From Rickettsia endosymbiont of Bryobia graminum (GTDB lineage Bacteria; Pseudomonadota; Alphaproteobacteria; Rickettsiales; Rickettsiaceae), in the NCBI GenBank assembly GCA_020881085.1, contig JAJIYR010000165.1, positions 1 through 12,182 of the forward strand: a stretch of 12,182 nucleotides of DNA, given 5' to 3'. Positions within the stretch are counted from its first letter, which is position 1. The number at the start of each line of letters is the position of its first letter. Below the pieces are notes generated by a model. That model was not told the DNA's origin. It saw only the letters and a list, made by a program, of their open reading frames with translations, and made no database searches. The position numbers were made by a program, and so were the translations under genes. Positions 8,188-12,182 of the stretch are shown here, one piece after another.

Positions 8188-10113
8188 TTAAACCTTATAT
8201 ACTATAAAATGGTGATTTTCATGTACTACAGGGAATGCTAATGATTTTAGCATATAGTGCTTTTGTAAAACAATGTAATTTAATTTATATTGTTTTACTA
8301 TTTGAAGATACCAATTAGTATCCATACTATATAATTTTGTTTGAACATCTGACCCTAATTTATCAAAACCAGATACTGCTATTGAATAATTTAAATAATC
8401 CAAATAATTAATATCAAAAATCTTAAAACGAGCAAGCCCTTCTTTTAATATTTGGGCATTAGAGTCATACAGCCAGCTTACATGTAACCATTCTCTCACA
8501 CTGCCAAAAGAACTACGTTCAGAGAAATCTCTCCAACCATAATATATTGATGGATCAACAAAAAAATTATCTTTAATATTTGTATTATTCTTTACCCAAA
8601 TTTGTGTTTCTAAAAAACTAGATGCTCTTGTAAAATAATCTACATTTGGTATAGATTTATATTCATATATACTACAAGCTGCAACTATAATATAGGGCAT
8701 TAATGTGAGATATTTAGCAGGAAAGGTAAACTTAATATGATGTCGTAATGCAAATAATGGTCCAATAATCAAAGTACTATTAATAATTTGTATCCTATAT
8801 TCTTGATCTTTAATGATACAATATGTAATAAGAATTATACTTAAATATATGATAATATTTTTAATAGTTATTGTTCTATTATGCAATGCAGCAATTATAG
8901 AATTTCGGGCTATAAGAACTGATGGTACCAATAAATATGGATTATAATAAGTAAAAAATGGCATAAAAATTATTAAGATAATTAATAATTTAGTGCCTAA
9001 ATCTTGCTTTGATGTTAAATCATTAATTAAACCAGCTGATATATATGTCAGACCAAGGATTGCTATTAAATCAAACGACCTAAATAGTGCGATCTTAATC
9101 AAGGCTGGCTTTAGCCAGATGGTAGAAAATATAACTCCTATAATTGCTAGGAAAATAGCAGTTACCATCAGTGAAATAATTTTTTGATTTAATAATGATT
9201 TATCATTATTAAAATAGTGCACTAACAATAATGTGAATGTACAAAATGATCCTACATATATTCCAATTCGCGTTGTTAGCCAACCATTATAGTATGGATA
9301 CCAGTGGTGATTACCTAATTTTGTTAGATCGAACCATGTTTGTAAATCAATATTTACAACTTCAATATGAGTATTATGAAAAGTTATTAAATAAAAAATT
9401 AGTATAGTACAAGCAATGGTTACCATGAAAGCCAAATCTTTAAATATGCTAGAAGATTGGATCAGAGCTATATAGTTGGTGGTTGGTATTTTGTATTTAG
9501 AATATATCGTTGTATAAAGTAAGTGTAATACTCTTCCTGCACAACAGCAGGTAATAGCGATAACAGCTTGTGTGGGATGTGTTAATAATGCTAACACAAA
9601 AGCAATAAACGCAAACAAGTATCTTTGCTGGAAGAAAAATATGATACCTACTACTCGAAATAGATCCACAAAATTATAAAATTGACCTATAAACATTGCT
9701 GTACCGAAATTGGCTAAACTTATATTTCGTGCACTACTTGCTAATAATAAAGATGATAATAACAATCCACATAAATGGTTATATTTCACATCCACTAAAT
9801 ATTTTAACATGAAATTTGCTAGAAACACCATTCCTAATATCTCTAGTAAAATCATTATCTTCATAGTATAAATAGGGGAAATACCTAAATATTTAGCACA
9901 AATTACATAAGTTTGTATAAATATAGATTTGTCATATTGCTCAACACCAGAAGGAAAATTATTTTCAAAATATTCCGGATGTAATTTTAAAGTGACATAA
10001 TGTATTGGAGTAAATCCGCCTATAGCTATACATTCTTCAAGCTTATAAATTGCAGAAAAAAATGTGATCATAATCACTAGTACATACCCTGTCGTAATCT
10101 GTACTTTAGTCAT
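8188..10113 (-). CDS. Large polytopic membrane protein with soluble C-terminal domain, candidate GT-C glycosyltransferase
   Basis: A 641-residue protein, first gene of the operon. About ten or more hydrophobic segments occupy residues 5-485: for example 8-24, 82-104, 113-127, 152-176, 225-245, 284-301, 312-333, 375-390, 418-434 and 467-483. The first loop (25-75) holds the conserved-looking PIHYVTLKLHPEYF (36-49); a THPTQA motif (178-183) and FRSFDL (344-349) lie at membrane borders. A soluble C-terminal domain of about 155 residues follows, with WVKNNT (506-511), YYGWRDFSERSS (524-535) and REWLHVSWLYD (540-550). This layout, many helices, a large first loop and a C-terminal soluble domain, resembles GT-C transferases using polyprenyl-phosphate sugars, which fits the adjacent GT2 gene. 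A Wzy-like polymerase is the main alternative, though it is long for one. No Shine-Dalgarno is visible before the ATG. Confidence 0.7.
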   Translation of the reverse strand: MTKVQITTGYVLVIMITFFSAIYKLEECIAIGGFTPIHYVTLKLHPEYFENNFPSGVEQYDKSIFIQTYVICAKYLGISPIYTMKIMILLEILGMVFLANFMLKYLVDVKYNHLCGLLLSSLLLASSARNISLANFGTAMFIGQFYNFVDLFRVVGIIFFFQQRYLFAFIAFVLALLTHPTQAVIAITCCCAGRVLHLLYTTIYSKYKIPTTNYIALIQSSSIFKDLAFMVTIACTILIFYLITFHNTHIEVVNIDLQTWFDLTKLGNHHWYPYYNGWLTTRIGIYVGSFCTFTLLLVHYFNNDKSLLNQKIISLMVTAIFLAIIGVIFSTIWLKPALIKIALFRSFDLIAILGLTYISAGLINDLTSKQDLGTKLLIILIIFMPFFTYYNPYLLVPSVLIARNSIIAALHNRTITIKNIIIYLSIILITYCIIKDQEYRIQIINSTLIIGPLFALRHHIKFTFPAKYLTLMPYIIVAACSIYEYKSIPNVDYFTRASSFLETQIWVKNNTNIKDNFFVDPSIYYGWRDFSERSSFGSVREWLHVSWLYDSNAQILKEGLARFKIFDINYLDYLNYSIAVSGFDKLGSDVQTKLYSMDTNWYLQIVKQYKLNYIVLQKHYMLKSLAFPVVHENHHFIVYKV

Positions 10114-10168
10114 GTATATTAAAATTTTTGAAATGTTATTAATTAAATCCTTAGCTTTTACATTATGT

Positions 10169-10198
10169 ATAATATCAATTATAATTGAGTATCGTCAA
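10169..10198 (-). promoter_or_regulatory. Candidate promoter of the polysaccharide operon
   Basis: On the minus strand TTGACG (10198-10193) is followed after 18 nt by TATTAT (10174-10169), a good sigma-70-like pair, about 55 nt upstream of the ATG of the first operon gene. The predicted start lies near 10160, leaving a leader of roughly 45-50 nt. A second overlapping TTGACT adds to the -35 region. Supported by sequence pattern only; A+T-rich DNA gives false -10 boxes easily. Confidence 0.5.
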
Positions 10199-10209
10199 GT
10201 CAAATGACT
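10198..10209. promoter_or_regulatory. Small palindrome beside the -35 box, possible operator
   Basis: AGTCA-AA-TGACT is a perfect 5-bp inverted repeat with a 2-nt centre, touching the upstream edge of the candidate -35 box of the operon and lying in the divergent intergenic region shared with the acetyltransferase gene. Position fits an operator or activator site, but a 10-base match is short and may be chance. Confidence 0.2.
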
Positions 10210-10338
10210 AATTAGGATACAAACAAACCAAAGGTGGAAGGTTATTTAAAGTGTGATTAAATATAATTATATTGGTAGTGTAAGTGCGTTTTAAACTATC
10301 ATTTTTCTATAGTTGAGCTTAATTTAGGTATTATAAGA

Positions 10339-10893
10339 ATGCTAATTAGAAAATTTATAAAATCAGATATAAAAGATATTGCCAGAATCCATCTATCTGG
10401 ATTAGATAATGATATTTTTCCTAGCCTAGGAATAAAGTTTTTAGAGAAATATTATAACAAATCCCAAAATAGCTTATTTGTTGCTGTAGACTTAAGAGTG
10501 TATGGGTTTATTTCAGTTTCTTTAGAATCAGAAAACGTATTTAATTTTATAAGTATAAAAGATTTATTAATACTTGCAAAAAAATGTCTTTTAAATCCAC
10601 AACTAATCATCTCTATAATAATTCAGTTAAGAAGAAATAAAAATACAGCTGATACAAATTCATCTGAGATATCATTTATTGTGGTAGATGAAGAATATAG
10701 AGGAAAAGGTATAGGTAATTTACTAATAGGACAAGCTATGGCATTTTCAAAAGCTAATAATAAACAATATATTAAAACAAAGACTGCTAATGAAAAATTA
10801 GCATTATTTTATAAGCAAATCTACAACGCTGAAATTATTGATAGTTTTAATGTGTTAAATAAACGATATGAAATCTTAAAATGGAAAATATGA
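10339..10893 (+). CDS. GNAT-family N-acetyltransferase
   Basis: A 184-residue protein. It opens with LIRKFIKSDIKDIARIHLSG (2-21), the usual first strand and helix of GNAT enzymes. The acetyl-CoA-binding motif A is clear: FIVVDEEYRGKGIGNLLI (113-130), with RGKGIG at 121-126 as the pyrophosphate loop. Asn151 and Tyr158 in the TANEKLALFYKQ stretch sit where the family has its C-terminal N...FY signature. Length is slightly above the 150-170 usual for single-domain GNATs because of a helical insert (about 70-105). It is transcribed divergently from the polysaccharide operon; such acetyltransferases often acetylate amino sugars for surface glycans, and the DegT-type protein could supply one. That link is inference. 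No strong Shine-Dalgarno precedes the ATG; an AAGGTGG lies far upstream (about 10231) without a matching start codon. Confidence 0.82.
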   Translation: MLIRKFIKSDIKDIARIHLSGLDNDIFPSLGIKFLEKYYNKSQNSLFVAVDLRVYGFISVSLESENVFNFISIKDLLILAKKCLLNPQLIISIIIQLRRNKNTADTNSSEISFIVVDEEYRGKGIGNLLIGQAMAFSKANNKQYIKTKTANEKLALFYKQIYNAEIIDSFNVLNKRYEILKWKI

Positions 10894-10904
10894 TCATATA
10901 TAAT

Positions 10905-10935
10905 AAAGCTTAGAATAATTTCTTATCTAAGCTTT
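10905..10935. terminator. Hairpin between convergent genes, possible bidirectional terminator
   Basis: AAAGCTTAGA (10905-10914) and TCTAAGCTTT (10926-10935) form a perfect 10-bp stem with an 11-nt loop, placed in the 44-nt gap between the stop codons of the acetyltransferase (plus) and methyltransferase (minus) genes. The A/T ends of the stem give short U runs on either strand, but no long T-tract follows, so termination strength is uncertain. Confidence 0.55.
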
Positions 10936-10937
10936 GG

Positions 10938-11711
10938 TTAGGAATTTAAATTTGCTTTTTTATAAATAAACTTAACTACTAAAGATAAATCTAACGGCAT
11001 AAATCCCAAAGGCCATTTATCATTAACTATTTTTATAGCTTTATTATCAAGGCATTGTAATATCTCATCACTGTAATTAGGGTGTTCCCAACAAACAATT
11101 TTATCAAGATCAAGATTATATAATTTTTTGACAATTCTCCGTGAAGTAAGGAATCTACCACTTCCCCAAGCTAGCCCTCCCTCTGCAGGTATTGCTCCGA
11201 CTATTAATCCACCTGGCTTTAAAACTCTAAGAATCTCATCTACCCAAGATTCTAATGGATGTAAATGTTCTAAAGAATAAAATAATAACACTATATCTTG
11301 CGATTGACTATCTAATGCTATAGTTGCTTTATATGGTTCAACCGTAATAGGTATAAATCTAGACCCAAGCTCAGATACTTTATCTCCTAATTTCTCTAGG
11401 AACTCTGGTAAAACATCAATAGCTGTATATTCGGTAGGTATACCCATAAATTTTTGGAAATGGAACCCTCCACCAGGGCCAATTTCTGCAATTTTTAAGC
11501 CTTTAAGATTTACTCGGTCTAAAATTTTATAACCAGCATTATTTACTAAACTAGCAATATTAGATACTCTTTGAGTATTATGGTATGCATCACTATAAAT
11601 TTTCAGCCATTTTTGCCAATCTGTATCATCTTGTTCAGGCATTCTTCCATATTTTTTCCGGTCGCCGAATAACCTTTTATATATAGAATATGGTAATAGA
11701 TCTCTTATCAT
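10938..11711 (-). CDS. Class I SAM-dependent methyltransferase
   Basis: A 257-residue protein of the Methyltransf_11 type. SAM-binding motif I is IAEIGPGGGFHF (74-85); an acidic residue ending the next strand is seen in TAIDV (96-100, Asp99). The DIVLLFYSLEHLHP stretch (139-152) and ILRVLKPGGLIVGAIP (160-175) are motifs typical of small-molecule and sugar methyltransferases. The N-terminal part (YKRLFGDRKKYGRMPEQDD, 11-29) is basic and may contact an acidic substrate or membrane. Similar stand-alone methyltransferases occur in O-antigen and capsule loci, where they O-methylate a sugar or act on a lipid-linked oligosaccharide. Here it lies beyond the acetyltransferase, convergent with it, so it is transcribed separately from the main operon. 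No Shine-Dalgarno precedes the ATG. Substrate is unknown; a quinone or fatty-acid methyltransferase cannot be ruled out. Confidence 0.85.
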   Translation of the reverse strand: MIRDLLPYSIYKRLFGDRKKYGRMPEQDDTDWQKWLKIYSDAYHNTQRVSNIASLVNNAGYKILDRVNLKGLKIAEIGPGGGFHFQKFMGIPTEYTAIDVLPEFLEKLGDKVSELGSRFIPITVEPYKATIALDSQSQDIVLLFYSLEHLHPLESWVDEILRVLKPGGLIVGAIPAEGGLAWGSGRFLTSRRIVKKLYNLDLDKIVCWEHPNYSDEILQCLDNKAIKIVNDKWPLGFMPLDLSLVVKFIYKKANLNS

Positions 11712-11722
11712 AAGGAAACTTT

Positions 11723-11728
11723 ATTATA
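11723..11728 (-). promoter_or_regulatory. Possible -10 box upstream of the methyltransferase gene
   Basis: A consensus TATAAT on the minus strand lies 11 nt before the methyltransferase ATG. No good -35 hexamer is found at 16-18 nt, and a start from here would leave almost no leader, so transcription may instead begin farther upstream. Weak call. Confidence 0.2.
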
Positions 11729-11766
11729 TAATATCTACTAAATTTTACCTTTTTAAATGTTTGAAA

Positions 11767-11928
11767 TTACCCCTTATTGTGTATTTCCAGACATTTAAGA
11801 TCAAATTTTAAATCATAGTTTTGTGCTGCAGCAGCTTTAAGTCGTTTACCGAGAGTATCTATATCATAACGTGCTTTAGCAGCTAGTTCAATCTTTTCTT
11901 TAAATTCATCAGTAGTTTGGGTAAGCCT
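11767..11928 (-). pseudogene. Unrecognised C-terminal gene remnant
   Basis: A minus-strand frame is open from 11928 to a stop at 11767-11769 and encodes 53 residues with no ATG, including TDEFKEKIELAAKARYDI and, later, DTLGKRLKAAAAQNYDLKFD. The composition (charged, alanine-rich, helical) looks like real protein, not translated A+T-rich spacer, and the bases are richer in GC than the surroundings. Upstream two in-frame TAG codons end the frame, at what looks like a rearrangement junction near 11929. I do not recognise the family. It is read as the 3' end of a gene cut by insertion or deletion. The methyltransferase start lies 55 nt downstream on the same strand. Confidence 0.4.
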
Positions 11929-12067
11929 CTACTATTCCGAACAAAGCCATTTAGATGCGACAGATCCCAGCTAGCTCATAGATGCGATGAAACCTAAAAC
12001 TCTAGTTTTGAAAACTTTAAATCTCTTTTGGGTATATTCCGGGCCGCTTGCGGCGTAATATGGAGGA
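11929..12067. other. Repeat-rich junction and probable IS200 left-end region
   Basis: No gene is seen. The stretch holds TAGATGCGA twice (11952-11960 and 11979-11987), the palindrome AGCTAGCT (11969-11976), and alternating arms AAAACT (11996-12001), AGTTTT (12004-12009) and AAAACT (12011-12016) able to form either of two small hairpins. A GC-rich hairpin GCCG-CTTG-CGGC (12043-12054) lies just before the transposase start. Subterminal hairpins near the left end and ahead of tnpA are usual in IS200/IS605 elements. The exact element end cannot be fixed from one copy. Confidence 0.4.
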
Positions 12068-12182
12068 ATGAGCAAATATATACACAAAAGTCATAATTTA
12101 CGGTACTGCTGTATCACATGGTATTTCCAGCAAAATATCGCCGAGCATTGTTTGACGTATCAGTTGATCAAGTATTACGAGA
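12068..12182 (+). pseudogene. tnpA: IS200/IS605-family TnpA transposase, frameshifted and cut by window edge
   Basis: From ATG 12068 the frame reads MSKYIHKSHN, then loses similarity. One frame over, from 12103, it continues VLLYHMVFPAKYRRALFD, then VSVDQVLR to the window edge. Together these match the N-terminus of IS200-type Y1 (HUH) transposases, which usually read YIHKSHNVTVLLYHxVFPAKYRR. Between the two parts five bases (TTACG, 12098-12102) stand where six (for Val-Thr) are expected, so a single base, probably a G, has been lost. The original frame would hit no intact catalytic domain, making this copy probably inactive unless the gap is a sequencing error or is bypassed. The HUH and catalytic Tyr lie beyond the window. 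A GGAGG at 12062-12066 sits unusually close to the ATG. Confidence 0.82.

Noticed and set aside
8182..8195. AGGTT-T-AACCT palindrome at the gene junction
   Set aside because: The centre is too small to fold and it overlaps a stop codon and spacer; likely coincidental.
8993..9187. 64-codon open frame on the plus strand
   Set aside because: It is antisense to the large membrane-protein gene and looks like a chance product of A+T-rich coding sequence.
10228..10260. AAGGTGG ribosome-binding-like motif suggesting a small gene
   Set aside because: No start codon at suitable distance opens a frame: the nearby GTG is followed at once by TGA.
10310..10338. TTGAGC...TATTAT as promoter of the acetyltransferase gene
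   Set aside because: Spacing is only 10 nt and the -10-like box almost touches the ATG, so it does not fit a sigma-70 promoter.

Overview
This is a strongly A+T-rich window (roughly 70% A+T by eye). It carries a compact surface-polysaccharide biosynthesis locus set between insertion-sequence remnants. Base composition, mostly weak Shine-Dalgarno signals and IS630/IS200-type remnants at both ends fit an alphaproteobacterial intracellular lineage such as Rickettsiales, although an AT-rich gammaproteobacterium such as a Legionella relative is not excluded. No marker gene fixes the taxonomy.

Left flank (1-305): the start of an IS630-family transposase on the minus strand, cut by the window edge, lies next to a degenerate tail that may come from another transposase on the plus strand. 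No intact gene is seen there.

Core (306-10113): seven genes, all on the minus strand, separated by 1-5 nt or overlapping by about 11-29 nt, so almost certainly one operon with translational coupling. In transcription order they are: a large multi-pass membrane protein with a soluble C-terminal domain (candidate GT-C glycosyltransferase); a GT2 polyprenyl-phosphate-sugar synthase type glycosyltransferase; an AsnB-like glutamine amidotransferase; a NodB/CE4-like polysaccharide deacetylase; a 500-residue protein with an alpha-helical barrel look and no firm function; a DegT/DnrJ/EryC1/StrS-type PLP protein; and a Wzx-type flippase. A plausible promoter (TTGACG-18 nt-TATTAT) lies upstream of the first gene.

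Right part (10339-11711): a GNAT acetyltransferase on the plus strand, divergent from the operon, faces a class I SAM methyltransferase on the minus strand. Their ends converge on a 10-bp perfect hairpin. Both are plausible decorating enzymes for the same glycan.

Right flank (11712-12182): an unrecognised C-terminal gene remnant, a repeat-rich junction, and the start of an IS200/IS605 TnpA transposase that carries a one-base deletion after about ten codons and runs off the window.

Reading of the whole: the locus probably makes, modifies (amidation, deacetylation, acetylation, methylation) and exports a lipid-linked glycan. No initiating phosphoglycosyltransferase, no clear Wzy polymerase and no nucleotide-sugar synthesis genes are visible, so the pathway must be completed elsewhere.
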